DNA of 64,000 bases from positions 1-64,000 of the forward strand of contig JALNYO010000006.1 of the NCBI GenBank assembly GCA_023229765.1, in the 5' to 3' direction. Positions 24,801 to 32,918 of the stretch are shown piece by piece. Every line of letters starts with the position of its first letter. Position 1 is the stretch's first letter. A program made the translations under genes and the position numbers. The DNA comes from Syntrophales bacterium (GTDB lineage: Bacteria > Desulfobacterota > Syntrophia > Syntrophales > UBA5619). The notes beneath the pieces were generated by a model that was not told the origin of the DNA, did not search any database, and saw only the letters and a list, made by a program, of their open reading frames with translations.

Positions 24801-27783
24801 TAGCCGTAACCAGATAAACATACTGGGTATCGGCAGCAACCGCATCGGTGTAGGATGTTGATACCGTGGTCGCAAGGAGGGCGCCGTTCCGGTATATTTT
24901 ATACTGCGCTGCCCCTGCGGAGGCAGTCCACGCAAGGTCAACCTGCGTGGGAGACACGGGTCTGACAATCAACCCTGCCGGATCCGCGGGCGGTATGGCA
25001 TACGTCGTCGCACACAAAGAAGTGCTGCTCTGCGCGGACTCTTTCCCCGCCGCATCGGTCGCCGAAACGCGATAGCAGTACTGGGTACTCGCAGCCAGAT
25101 CCGTGCCGTCCGCATACGTCAACGTCCCGGCCGACGGGATCGTCTGAACCGAAGTGCCATTGCGGTAAATCTTGTAACCGGCAACTCCTGTCCCGCCGGA
25201 ATTCGCCCAGACAATCGTTATCCGCGACGACGTGTTGGCCGTGGCCGAACTCATCGTCGGAACCGTCAAGGCGGTGCTGATCGTAACCTGGTTCGAAGCG
25301 CCGGATGACTCGCTGCCGGATGCATCTACCGATGCCACTTTATAGATGTTCTGGGCATTCGCCGTCGCACCCGTATCCGTGTAGGTCGTGCCTGTTACCG
25401 GTGACAGACTGGTATCTATCTTGATGCCGTTTCGGTAAATATAATACTCCGCAGCACCTACCGACGCTGACCAGTTCAAAATAACCTTGCTGGAGCTTTC
25501 TATAAAGGTTGTCAAATTAGCCGGATCCGCCGGCGGCAGTCCATACGTCGTCGCGCACAAAGAACTGCTGCTCAACGAGGACTCTTTCCCGACCGCATCG
25601 GTTGCCGAAACCCGGTAGCAGTACTGGGTACTCGCAGCCAGATCCGTGCCGTCCGCATACGTCAACGTCCCGGCCGACGGGATCGTCTGAACCGAAGTGC
25701 CATTGCGGTAAATCTTGTAACCGGCTACTCCTGTCCCGCCGGAATTCGCCCAGACAATCGTTATCCGCGACGACGTGTTGGCCGTGGCCGAACTCATCGT
25801 CGGAACCGTCAAGGCGGTGCTGATCGTAACCTGATTCAAAGCGCCGGATGACTCGCTGCCGGATGCATCTACCGATGCCACTTTATAGATGTTCTGGGCA
25901 TTCGCCGTCGCACCCGTGTCCGTGTAGGTTGTGCCTGTTACCGGTGACAGACTGGTATCTATCTTGATGCCGTTTCGGTAAATATAATACTGCGCAGCCC
26001 CTACCGCCGCTGACCAGTTCAAAATAACCTTGCTGGAGCTTTCTATAAAGGTTGTCAAATTAGCCGGATCCGCCGGCGGTGGATTCAGCGTTGCGGCACA
26101 CACCTGACTGCCGGCAACGGATTCGTTGTTTAAAGCGTCGAAAGATGAAACTCTGTAACAGTAAAGGGTGCTGGCCGTCAAACCATTGTCTGCTGCCGAT
26201 GTGGTTGTTACATCAGTCAACTTTTCACCCGCTTTGTAAACTCGATAACCGGTTGCCCCGACTGCTGCCGTCCAGGTAAGGCTAATCCGCGAATCAGAGA
26301 CGGCGGTTACAGTCAACCCAGTGGGGACGGGAGGAGCAGCTATATTTGTCGTAGCGCATAGTTGAGTTGTCCGGGCGGATTCGTTGCCGGATGCATCGTA
26401 GGCAGTAACTGCATAACAGTAGCTCGTATCGGGCGTCAACCCTGTATCGGAAGCAGTGGTAGTTGTTACTGCCTTGATATAGACATTCCCTTTGTATATC
26501 TTATAACCGGTTGCTGCGGCTGACGCCGTCCAAGTCAGGTTGATCTGCGATTGAGAGATAGCCGTTACCATCAAACCAACAGGCACGGGAGGAGCTGTTA
26601 TCTGTGTTGTAGCGCTTAATTGAATTGTCCGGGCAGATTCATTGCCCGATCCATCATAGGCCGAGACTGAATAAAGATAATCCGTATCCGGCGTCAAACC
26701 TGTATCAGCGGCAGTTGTATCTGTTACCGACTTGAGATAGACGTCCCCTTTATATATCTTATACCCGGTTGCGCCGACGACAGCAGACCAGGAAAGATTA
26801 ATCTGCGTAGGAGAAACAGCCGTGACAGTAAATCCTGAAGGAATATCGGGCTTCGCAAAAATAATGCCTGGGTTTGCGGGGTCACTGAGACTGGTCAGAA
26901 TGGTGGAAGTGGCATCTCCTCCGGAGATATTCGTCGCTGATTGCTGAAAGGTGTCAATATTTGCACTCAAAGCAGTTTTGGCGTCGGCGGCGGATAGATT
27001 AGCCGTACTGCCATCGGTTTTCGCCACAGTCAGTTGCGTGCCATTCTGCTTGCCATCGAAAACACCGTCTTCGGCGTCCTTAGCCAGCGCATTGACAAGT
27101 GCAAAAGGTTCCATGCCGCCTGTAGAAGCGCGCTGAGAAATCCCCGCCATGACCAGGGCGTAGTCAACTCTCGTCTGGGAAACGCCAACCGCTGAATTGG
27201 CAACGGTGGGATCTATCGGAACATTTTTGACAATATCAAGGATTCCAAAATACTCTCCGATCTTTGTGTTAGCCGCTTCAATGGCCGCGGCAACATCTGT
27301 TATTTTGTTCACCTTAATATCCTGACGCGCCCGGAGTGATGCCATGTGAGTTAGCGGGGTTACATTTACCGTAACTGTACCGCTGGCGTTGGAAAGCACA
27401 GCGCTCAGGGGAGACGTGACGGTAATGATGTTCCCGGTAGCCCAGTCCTTGTAAGTTCCACCGGTGCTTTCGAGCAGGATGGGACCGGTATAGTCGCCCA
27501 GATTTAAGGAATAATTTCCATTGGCAGCCGTAGTGGTCGCCGCGCCGATCGAGTCTCCCCTGGTACCGTCAGCATTGAGCTTATGCGCACGCACCGTTGC
27601 TCCCGCGACAAATCCATCCACAACAGCACCTGCTACTGTTGTCGCGGCGGACGGCGGAGTTGGGGTTGGAGAGGAAGGGGAAGACGGTGGAGCATCACTC
27701 AGGCCGCCCGAGCCGCAGCCAATTACCGATGCCGCCAGCAGTAGAATCATATATTTTTTAAGTGCAGAAAATAATCTTCTCAT
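21898..27783 (-). CDS. giant lipoprotein with serial FN3 and Big_1 domains
   Basis: A 1961-residue protein. MILLLAASVIGC ends in a lipobox (V-I-G-C), so a lipid-anchored envelope protein is expected. A carboxypeptidase-regulatory-like domain (~45-135) and a helical segment (~135-300) precede about nine FN3 domains (~310-1105; recurring GYKIYKG/Y and YCYRVSA motifs). Four Big_1/invasin-like domains (~1110-1500), a unique Tyr-rich stretch (~1510-1690; MYRKDYLALV, YYMKGHYYVYGDGW) and three more FN3 domains follow. No enzyme motif was found; adhesion or extracellular matrix binding is inferred. AAGGAGAG before the ATG supports the start. Two adjacent FN3 pairs are an almost exact 543-base tandem duplication. 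The FN3 sequences resemble the small lipoprotein encoded just upstream at 27818-28180. Confidence 0.82.
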   Translation of the reverse strand: MRRLFSALKKYMILLLAASVIGCGSGGLSDAPPSSPSSPTPTPPSAATTVAGAVVDGFVAGATVRAHKLNADGTRGDSIGAATTTAANGNYSLNLGDYTGPILLESTGGTYKDWATGNIITVTSPLSAVLSNASGTVTVNVTPLTHMASLRARQDIKVNKITDVAAAIEAANTKIGEYFGILDIVKNVPIDPTVANSAVGVSQTRVDYALVMAGISQRASTGGMEPFALVNALAKDAEDGVFDGKQNGTQLTVAKTDGSTANLSAADAKTALSANIDTFQQSATNISGGDATSTILTSLSDPANPGIIFAKPDIPSGFTVTAVSPTQINLSWSAVVGATGYKIYKGDVYLKSVTDTTAADTGLTPDTDYLYSVSAYDGSGNESARTIQLSATTQITAPPVPVGLMVTAISQSQINLTWTASAAATGYKIYKGNVYIKAVTTTTASDTGLTPDTSYCYAVTAYDASGNESARTTQLCATTNIAAPPVPTGLTVTAVSDSRISLTWTAAVGATGYRVYKAGEKLTDVTTTSAADNGLTASTLYCYRVSSFDALNNESVAGSQVCAATLNPPPADPANLTTFIESSSKVILNWSAAVGAAQYYIYRNGIKIDTSLSPVTGTTYTDTGATANAQNIYKVASVDASGSESSGALNQVTISTALTVPTMSSATANTSSRITIVWANSGGTGVAGYKIYRNGTSVQTIPSAGTLTYADGTDLAASTQYCYRVSATDAVGKESSLSSSSLCATTYGLPPADPANLTTFIESSSKVILNWSASVGAAEYYIYRNGIKIDTSLSPVTGTTYTDTGATANAQNIYKVASVDASGSESSGASNQVTISTALTVPTMSSATANTSSRITIVWANSGGTGVAGYKIYRNGTSVQTIPSAGTLTYADGTDLAASTQYCYRVSATDAAGKESAQSSTSLCATTYAIPPADPAGLIVRPVSPTQVDLAWTASAGAAQYKIYRNGALLATTVSTSYTDAVAADTQYVYLVTAIDSTGSESSGATSNAAVNTALTVPSGVTATVNSSTQITLSWTNSGGSAVTGYKVYKGDTLLGAVAPATTTSIVEGGLTPNTQYCYSVSSTDSFTNESAKSITVCGTTDAPPAPNSVDLLVSSPQLNSDGASPVTLTALVKDSQNRAMEGQTVDFSATSGMLTDLKSVTDANGMATAKLGAGGDPTDRTITLTALTGGKTATNAVAVTGTNISIDPPAFSLPFNDGTGKQLTISLKDSAGGAIAGKTVSVASSTGKSSFTPASNYTTDSSGQVKVTVKNATDTVSDTITASAIGVSSQATLTINNAKLTVKTDTPKANAEVSINTAQPFTVTYTEGGTAVAGKTVYFTATRGTLSASSVNTNASGEATANVSSVNAGPAVLSAYTTGDPQASAQVAIIFVATTADKIDLSAFPAIINTNAAGQTGEQSLIKAIVRDDKDNLVKGKTVDFTIIQDASGGTLSKGSAVTDMYGTATTNYIAGGNAGGLNNVQITATVQDTPAVNQTTTLTVGGQALFISLATGPTIAKLEPNMYRKDYLALVTDAGGRPVANAVVTATVTPQYYMKGHYYVYGDGWLQMKTLSANLSTSPVIPACANEDGLGQGATAYYNGVLDDGEDQNANSRLDPGNVASVTASVTDSSGHSTISLTYARDYAFWVNVKLEARASLGGSTASAVQTFDLQGAAADYADKKVTPPGNPSPFGDNATCYVSLTALALSDTKISLHWEPSAYAASYNIWRDPNDGSAAVKIVSLVPTSYEDTVAAGKTYCYEIKQVDSAGLETPLAAAGNRVCASSAATSPTGVTAVALSPIQIQVSWGDAGAAGYRIYKDGVYLQDSVARTIVSGNLTANTQYCYAVSSLNEVGSESAQSATVCATTQPSVPDTPTGLTATGGLLAAGPPATYKVDLAWTNNGAALYRIYRGGALRLSATGTPAVDSDVVTQTGYCYTISAVDALGNESLQSTQQCTATP
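24994..26079. repeat. tandem duplication of a 543-base FN3-pair unit
   Basis: Units 24994-25536 and 25537-26079 are nearly identical over their full length, with only scattered differences; landmarks recur at exactly 543-base spacing (e.g. CTGGGTACTCGCAGCC at 25081 and 25624). Each encodes 181 residues, two FN3 domains, in frame. A third, more diverged start of the unit is seen just below 24994. Confidence 0.9.
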
Positions 27784-27817
27784 AGCCCTCTCCTTAGAAA
27801 CAAATTCATGCCCTTAC

Positions 27818-28180
27818 TCAAAGAATTGCACATACCTCGGTACTCTGGGCCGATTCGTTGCCAGCCTCATCGACGGCGGAAACCCGGAAACAGAACTTGA
27901 CCTTGGGGGTCAAGTTCTTATCCGACATCGCTGTTTTATCCGTCGTCGCCAGATATTTGCCGTTTTTGTAAACCTTATAACCCTTTACTTTCCCGGAATC
28001 GTCGGCAGACGGTTTCCAGGAAACCTTTATTTCTGAAGAGGATACAGCGGTAATGGCAATGCCATTAGGCACTGTGGGGGCAAGCTTATCAACCGGTTTT
28101 TTCTTACTGCAGCCGCTGAAGCATAATAACGTAAATACCATAACCATTGATAATGAAAACAAAATAGTCCAACGTTTCAT
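27818..28180 (-). CDS. small lipoprotein with one FN3 domain
   Basis: A 120-residue protein. MVMVFTLLCFSGC ends in a lipobox-like F-S-G-C, then KKKP and a single FN3 domain (~30-120; IKVSWKPSADDSGKVKGYKV, then FCFRVSAVDEAGNESAQS). The domain closely resembles the FN3 units of the 1961-residue lipoprotein whose start is 35 bases downstream, so it could be a split-off or founder copy. Probably co-transcribed with it. The function is unknown; an envelope location is inferred from the lipobox. Confidence 0.75.
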   Translation of the reverse strand: MKRWTILFSLSMVMVFTLLCFSGCSKKKPVDKLAPTVPNGIAITAVSSSEIKVSWKPSADDSGKVKGYKVYKNGKYLATTDKTAMSDKNLTPKVKFCFRVSAVDEAGNESAQSTEVCAIL

Positions 28181-28220
28181 AATAAAAACACCATTCCATT
28201 ATTTTTCGTTCAAACAACAA

Positions 28221-29186
28221 TTATTTGCTTAATATTTTAAATTCCCGCGCCAGCCGCTGGGCCGTAGCGATCTGCTCGGGATACATCCAGACCGTGATCC
28301 GGTCCCGGGCCGCCTTGGCCTTTCCAAAACCCTGCGCAGTGGCAAGGTTGAACCACATCAGCGCCTGAACTTCGTCCTGCTGCACGCCCATACCCTTTTC
28401 ATACATGGAACCCAACGTAAACTGGGCCTGGGCGTTGCCCCTTTCCGCCGCCTTAAGGTACCACCCGGCCGCCTCCATGTGGTTCTGCGGAACGCCTTCG
28501 CCCATATCGTACATATACCCGACATTTGCCTGCGCTAAAGCATTACCTTGCGCAGCGGATTTTCTGAACCACTGCAATGCCTCGCCCAAATCCTTCTGAG
28601 CGCCCCGCCCCTGGTAATGCATCAAGCCCACCTTTAACTGGGCGTCAGCATCGCCCTTTTCGGCCAAGGATTTCAATTCGCGGTACAGCTTTGCATACGC
28701 GTCTTCCGGCTTGAATTCCCGGGCCATTCTTTGCGCTTCAGTTATCTGCGTGGGGGTCATTTTGGCGGCCAGCGTGTTTCTGAATTCCATTGCTTCCGCA
28801 TCACCCTGGGCAGCGGCGAAGATAAACCACATGAGCGCCTGGGGATAGTCCTTCGCGATCACTCCCTGCACGCCTTCGGCATAGATTGTGCCCAGAGTTG
28901 CCTGTGCATGAGGATGGCGCTGCTCAGCAGCCTTCCGAAACCAGTGGACCGCTTCCTGATAATCCTGGGGAAGCCCCCATCCCTGGTAATAGAGCGAACC
29001 CAGATTAAACTGCGCATCGGCATTGCCCCGCTCGGCCAGCGGCCGTAGCTCCCGCACCGCGGCCGCCGCATCCTCCGGTCTGTAGTTTTTGATCCCTTTT
29101 TGGTAATGCGCTCCGGCGCAGCCCCCGATACCGCCAATGATTGCAGCAATGAACACCATCAGAATAAACCCGGTGAAACGTTTCAT
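28221..29186 (-). CDS. Sel1-repeat (TPR-like) lipoprotein
   Basis: A 321-residue protein. The N-terminus MVFIAAIIGGIGGC has a lipobox (I-G-G-C). The rest is Sel1-like repeats of ~36 residues, recognisable by AQFNLGSLYYQGWG, AQATLGTIYAEGV, AQLKVGLMHYQGRG, AQANVGYMYDMGEG and AQFTLGSMYEKGMG, each followed by A..WFRKAA-type helices. The sequence looks like an internal duplication: two halves each end in TPTQIT/PEQIA..AQR(M/L)AREFK. Sel1 repeats mediate protein-protein contacts. Lying directly downstream of pilQ in the same direction, it could act as a pilus accessory lipoprotein, but this is only context. GGGAG precedes the start. Confidence 0.82.
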   Translation of the reverse strand: MKRFTGFILMVFIAAIIGGIGGCAGAHYQKGIKNYRPEDAAAAVRELRPLAERGNADAQFNLGSLYYQGWGLPQDYQEAVHWFRKAAEQRHPHAQATLGTIYAEGVQGVIAKDYPQALMWFIFAAAQGDAEAMEFRNTLAAKMTPTQITEAQRMAREFKPEDAYAKLYRELKSLAEKGDADAQLKVGLMHYQGRGAQKDLGEALQWFRKSAAQGNALAQANVGYMYDMGEGVPQNHMEAAGWYLKAAERGNAQAQFTLGSMYEKGMGVQQDEVQALMWFNLATAQGFGKAKAARDRITVWMYPEQIATAQRLAREFKILSK

Positions 29187-29231
29187 AATTCCTGTCTCCC
29201 TGAATAATCACACGCTAAGGGACATTGCTTT

Positions 29232-31121
29232 CTAAAATGCACCCTGAATCCCGGATGCAACCGCCGGATTCAGGATGTTGGGAGTGATGAAAATCAGCAC
29301 CTCTTCCATTGACTCGCTTTTCCCTTCTCCCTTGAAAAGCCATCCCAGTACGGGAACATCTTTTAACCACGGAATCCCATTAACATTTTCCGTGTTTCTT
29401 TGTTTGGTCAATCCGGAAATAACGATCGTCTCCCCATCCTGCACGATGAGACTCGTTTCGGTCTGTTTTTTTATGATGTAAGGGTTGCCATCCACCGAGC
29501 GACTGGGATCGACCTCATCCTTCTGCACCAGAATTTTCATCGTTAAATTCTTGCCGTCAATGACATGCGGGGTTATCTCCAGGCGGAGAACCGCGTTTTC
29601 AAATTTGACGGATTTGGTTGTGGTGCCGCCGCTGTTATCGGTTGTAACATACGGAACCTTCTCGCCGTTTTCGGTAAAGGCCTTCTGATTGTCCATCGTG
29701 GTAATCGAGGGGCTGGAAAGGATATTCAGCTTGCCGTCCTTCTGCAGGGCACTTAATTGGATCTCAAGAATATTTTCCCCGATGGTGCCGAAGAGCAGCC
29801 CCAGCGACCCCGATGCCGTTGCCGTCATGGCTGCCGGAAAATTCACCCCGAATCCCTGGCCGGATATTCCCGGAGCGCCGGCGGTTGGCGCATAATCGCC
29901 CGTAAAGGCCGAGCCGGGGGCGACAGCCGTTCCTCCTACCCCCCCCGGGGTAATGTACAACCCCTGGCTTCCCACCTTGTGTCCGTACATGCCGCCCCAC
30001 TGGATGCCAAGATTGCGGGCGGTATCCTTGGTTGTTTCCACGATATTGGCCTTGATCAGGATCTGCGGGGTGGGCTTGTCTATCTTTTCAATAATCGGCA
30101 GAAGCCTCGTAATATCCTGGCGCGTGGCCTGAATAATCAGGGCATTGCTGTGCTCGTCAACCTTCACGGAACCACGGGTCTTGCCATCCTTGTCTTTGGG
30201 AAGCAGATCCAGCAGATTTGCAGTCAGCTTTTTGGCGTCTGTGTAATCGACATTGACCACCCTGGTGACAAAAGGCTCTACTTCTATTTTCCCCGTTGAC
30301 ATCACCGTGACAATATTGCCTTCTGTTTTCCGGGAAAGTCCCTTTATTTCCAGGATGGTGTCAAGAGCCTGGTCCCAGGTGACATCTTTCAGACTAACGG
30401 TTATCGTTCCTTTCACATCATCGCCGGAGACGATGTTGACATTGCCCTGCTCGGCAAGCAGGCGAAAGACGGCTTTAATGTCAGCTTCCTGGACATCGAG
30501 TACGATCCGGGAAGCGTTGACGGCTCTGGGGGCCTCTTTTTTCGCACCTTCCGGGGCGACGCTTCCACGCCGGTAAGCCTGACCGTTTATGCTGCCCGTT
30601 TTTTCCTGATTAGAGTTTGCAGGAAACGCAGCGACTCTCGTTACGTCCGGAAGCGATGCCACGTTAAAATCAACAATAACATCATTCCCTTCCTCGCGGA
30701 TACTGAAGGGCGCTTTTTGATTCATTTCGATTGTGGCAATTGCCCAAAGACTCACTTTATCGGATTTCTGAACAGGGGTTACCCGAATTACATTGGTCAG
30801 CACCGTCTCGCCGAGGGAACGCCGCAGCCCCTCCGGGACGAAGGTATTGTCCATGCGAACGGCAATGGCGCTGCCGGCTTGCCGATTAGCATCAGAATCC
30901 GCCTGCTCAACAATAACGACGGAATGACGGGAAAGAGAAAACTTTACCCGTTCCTTACCCGGTAGTTTTTCAAAGGAAACATTTTCCAAGTAACCGGCCT
31001 CCGCTGTTTTGGGAGGAACCGTCTTTATCGCGTCGCCTGCGCCCCATGCCTGCGCCAAAAACAAAGACTGCACGATAGCCGTTAGAAAAATGCCCTTGCC
31101 CCATCTTCTTGCCCGCTTCAT
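29232..31121 (-). CDS. pilQ: type IV pilus secretin PilQ
   Basis: A 629-residue outer-membrane secretin that forms the pore for the type IV pilus. A signal peptide (GIFLTAIVQSLFLAQAWG) is followed by an AMIN-like domain (~35-140), an STN/N0 domain (~195-270; RIVLDVQEADIKAVFRLLAE), a secretin N1 domain (~280-345; VEPFVTRVVNVDYTDAKKL) and the secretin domain (~350-620). The secretin signature VPVLGWLFKGEGKSES and the ending EVLIFITPNIL are present. It is last of the pilMNOPQ series, 29 bases after pilP. The ATG at 31121 follows GGGGGAG at 6-7 bases; the longer frame to 31154 overlaps pilP and is rejected. A free-standing STN protein is encoded at 11546-12358. Confidence 0.95.
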   Translation of the reverse strand: MKRARRWGKGIFLTAIVQSLFLAQAWGAGDAIKTVPPKTAEAGYLENVSFEKLPGKERVKFSLSRHSVVIVEQADSDANRQAGSAIAVRMDNTFVPEGLRRSLGETVLTNVIRVTPVQKSDKVSLWAIATIEMNQKAPFSIREEGNDVIVDFNVASLPDVTRVAAFPANSNQEKTGSINGQAYRRGSVAPEGAKKEAPRAVNASRIVLDVQEADIKAVFRLLAEQGNVNIVSGDDVKGTITVSLKDVTWDQALDTILEIKGLSRKTEGNIVTVMSTGKIEVEPFVTRVVNVDYTDAKKLTANLLDLLPKDKDGKTRGSVKVDEHSNALIIQATRQDITRLLPIIEKIDKPTPQILIKANIVETTKDTARNLGIQWGGMYGHKVGSQGLYITPGGVGGTAVAPGSAFTGDYAPTAGAPGISGQGFGVNFPAAMTATASGSLGLLFGTIGENILEIQLSALQKDGKLNILSSPSITTMDNQKAFTENGEKVPYVTTDNSGGTTTKSVKFENAVLRLEITPHVIDGKNLTMKILVQKDEVDPSRSVDGNPYIIKKQTETSLIVQDGETIVISGLTKQRNTENVNGIPWLKDVPVLGWLFKGEGKSESMEEVLIFITPNILNPAVASGIQGAF

Positions 31122-31150
31122 ATTTTCTCCCCCGAGTTCTGCTCTATTTT

Positions 31151-31711
31151 TCACCGATCCTTGTGCAGAAACATCTCGATACGATTTACCTGTTGTTTCT
31201 TTGTTTTTTGCTGATCTCCCCGGACAATCTCCTCAATAATCACCCTGTCGTCGAGAATTGCGGCAACCCTGCCGTCATTTTTACCGATGTGCGTTCCGAT
31301 AAAAAGCGGGTAATGCCTTTTGGCGGCTTTATCCTCCACAATCGCCATTCTCTTGCCTTGATCGCCGGCGATCCCGACCAGCAGGAACTTATCAATATCA
31401 GCCTTTTGCAGCGGGGAAAGCGCCTTATTGCTTACCGCCACCGCCTTTTTCTTGAGTTCTTCGGCCTTCTTGCTGATTACGGCCATGTTCGTTTCCATGA
31501 AAGGCTTGAACGGATCCGCCTTCCCGCGGGCATTGTACTGGTAAAAGGGCGTCCCGCCGGCTGCGGTATTTGCCGTCGTTTTTCCGGCGGCCACTGCCTG
31601 GTCTTTGCCGACCGGTTTTTTCGAATCCGCAGCCCCCCCCGACAAGGCGCCGACAAGGAGCAAAATCGCTGCGCCCACGGCTATGGCAAAACCTGAAGTT
31701 TTCAGTCTCAT
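31151..31711 (-). CDS. pilP: type IV pilus assembly protein PilP
   Basis: A 186-residue inner-membrane-associated periplasmic protein that links the PilMNO alignment complex to the PilQ secretin. The N-terminal hydrophobic segment (VGAAILLLVGALSGGAA) has no lipobox Cys, unlike the lipoprotein PilP of Neisseria, so it is probably an uncleaved anchor or an ordinary signal peptide. A Lys-rich linker with GKADPFKPFMETN is followed by the C-terminal β-domain (~100-185; LLVGIAGDQGKRMAIVEDKA, HYPLFIGTHIG). The start codon overlaps the pilO stop by 4 bases. Confidence 0.88.
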   Translation of the reverse strand: MRLKTSGFAIAVGAAILLLVGALSGGAADSKKPVGKDQAVAAGKTTANTAAGGTPFYQYNARGKADPFKPFMETNMAVISKKAEELKKKAVAVSNKALSPLQKADIDKFLLVGIAGDQGKRMAIVEDKAAKRHYPLFIGTHIGKNDGRVAAILDDRVIIEEIVRGDQQKTKKQQVNRIEMFLHKDR

Positions 31712-32370
31712 TGTTTGCCTCTGTCCACGAACATATAGGTTTTCATCGTACAGGAGGTTGTCACGGTCACTGCCCTGCCGTTTGCCGGCGTTGCCTCGGC
31801 GATGGCAATATCCTCGACATTCACAATCCGGGAAAGTTTCGCCGCCTTGGCGAAAAAGGAGACGGTATTGTGAAAAGTGCCGGATAGTTTAACCGATATG
31901 GGAATCTCATCATAAAATTTCGGAGGCTCGACCGGCTGGGCAGGCGCGCCTTTCTGAGGCGGCTTTGCAGGGGGCGCCGCCTTGGCCGCGGGAGGAAGCG
32001 GCGCCGGGGACTTCGGCTCAAACAAAAGGAAATTCACCCCGGCTTCCTTGCCGGAAAGAACCACCGAGGCCAGCAAACCAGCAATTTCCCGCTGGTTGGG
32101 GAGCTTGAGCAGCGCCGTACTGAAGGCCGCATTGAGCTGTTCGACCTCTTTTTTATATTTGCCGATTTGCGCCGCCGCCTTTTCCTTGGTCGCTATCTGA
32201 CCTTCCATTTCGGTAAGCTTTGCCCTTAACGACATCTGGCCGGCAATGATGCCCTGCAAGAAAAACATATAGTAAAAGTAACCTATTAGCAGGCAGAAGA
32301 CAAAAACGATCAGCCCCTTCACCACGGGAGAGAGTTTTTTCAGGTCCTCCAGATTGAAATCCACCTTCAT
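31708..32370 (-). CDS. pilO: type IV pilus assembly protein PilO
   Basis: A 220-residue bitopic inner-membrane protein. The cytoplasmic stub contains LEDLKKLSPVVKG, with one membrane helix at ~18-38 (LIVFVFCLLIGYFYYMFFL), a coiled-coil region (~45-90) and a ferredoxin-like periplasmic domain (~90-215). A Pro/Ala/Lys-rich insertion (SPAPLPPAAKAAPPAKPP, ~123-150) interrupts the domain between FLLFEPK and FYDEIPISVKLSG, longer than in typical PilO. It forms heterodimers with PilN. It overlaps pilN and pilP by 4 bases each. Confidence 0.9.
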   Translation of the reverse strand: MKVDFNLEDLKKLSPVVKGLIVFVFCLLIGYFYYMFFLQGIIAGQMSLRAKLTEMEGQIATKEKAAAQIGKYKKEVEQLNAAFSTALLKLPNQREIAGLLASVVLSGKEAGVNFLLFEPKSPAPLPPAAKAAPPAKPPQKGAPAQPVEPPKFYDEIPISVKLSGTFHNTVSFFAKAAKLSRIVNVEDIAIAEATPANGRAVTVTTSCTMKTYMFVDRGKQ

Positions 32371-32918
32371 TCCCCCTTGCTGTTGACAACGCAGGTGATT
32401 ACGAATTGCTGCAGCTTTACGCCGACCACCTCTTTTTCCCGCGCAACCACCAAATCAACCCGGCTGATGAAAACCGTCTTTTCCAGACTCTTCATGAAAC
32501 GGGCCACCGTGCCATTGTCCCGCGCCATTCCTTCTATACGGACTTCCTGACCTTTTTGCGTTACCTTCTCCAGCCAGAGCTCCTTGGACGGCACGAGCAG
32601 ATTCAGCCCGTCCAACAGGCGCACCGGAAAAGAGCGGTTGGCTTCCAGCGTGTTGATTACAGCAAGCTTTTGTTCCAGATCATGCTTTTTTTTCTTGAAC
32701 TTCTCTACGTCGCCTACCTTCTTGTCCAGGATCAGGAGTCTGGCCTCCGCCGCGGCTTCCTTGCTCTCCAGTTTTTTCAGATCGGCGCTCAGATATAGAT
32801 GCACGGCGATGATTATCAGTAAAAAAATGATCACTGCCCCGGAAATGATAACTATCTGGCGTTGCAGGTTATCCTTTTTTTCCTTCTCTCGATAGGGGAT
32901 AAGATTTATTTTTATCAT
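32367..32918 (-). CDS. pilN: type IV pilus assembly protein PilN
   Basis: A 183-residue bitopic membrane protein. The N-terminal INLIPYREKEKK is the conserved PilN tail that sits in the groove of PilM. A membrane helix (~23-43; IVIISGAVIIFLLIIIAVHL), a coiled coil (~45-90) and a ferredoxin-like domain (~100-180) follow. The size is usual for the family. It overlaps pilM and pilO by 4 bases, so stoichiometric coupling is expected. Confidence 0.92.
   Translation of the reverse strand: MIKINLIPYREKEKKDNLQRQIVIISGAVIIFLLIIIAVHLYLSADLKKLESKEAAAEARLLILDKKVGDVEKFKKKKHDLEQKLAVINTLEANRSFPVRLLDGLNLLVPSKELWLEKVTQKGQEVRIEGMARDNGTVARFMKSLEKTVFISRVDLVVAREKEVVGVKLQQFVITCVVNSKGE

Noticed and set aside
24994..26079. 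Direct repeats considered as a CRISPR array
   Set aside because: Units are 543 bases, coding and contiguous, with no spacers. No CRISPR-like array is seen in the window.
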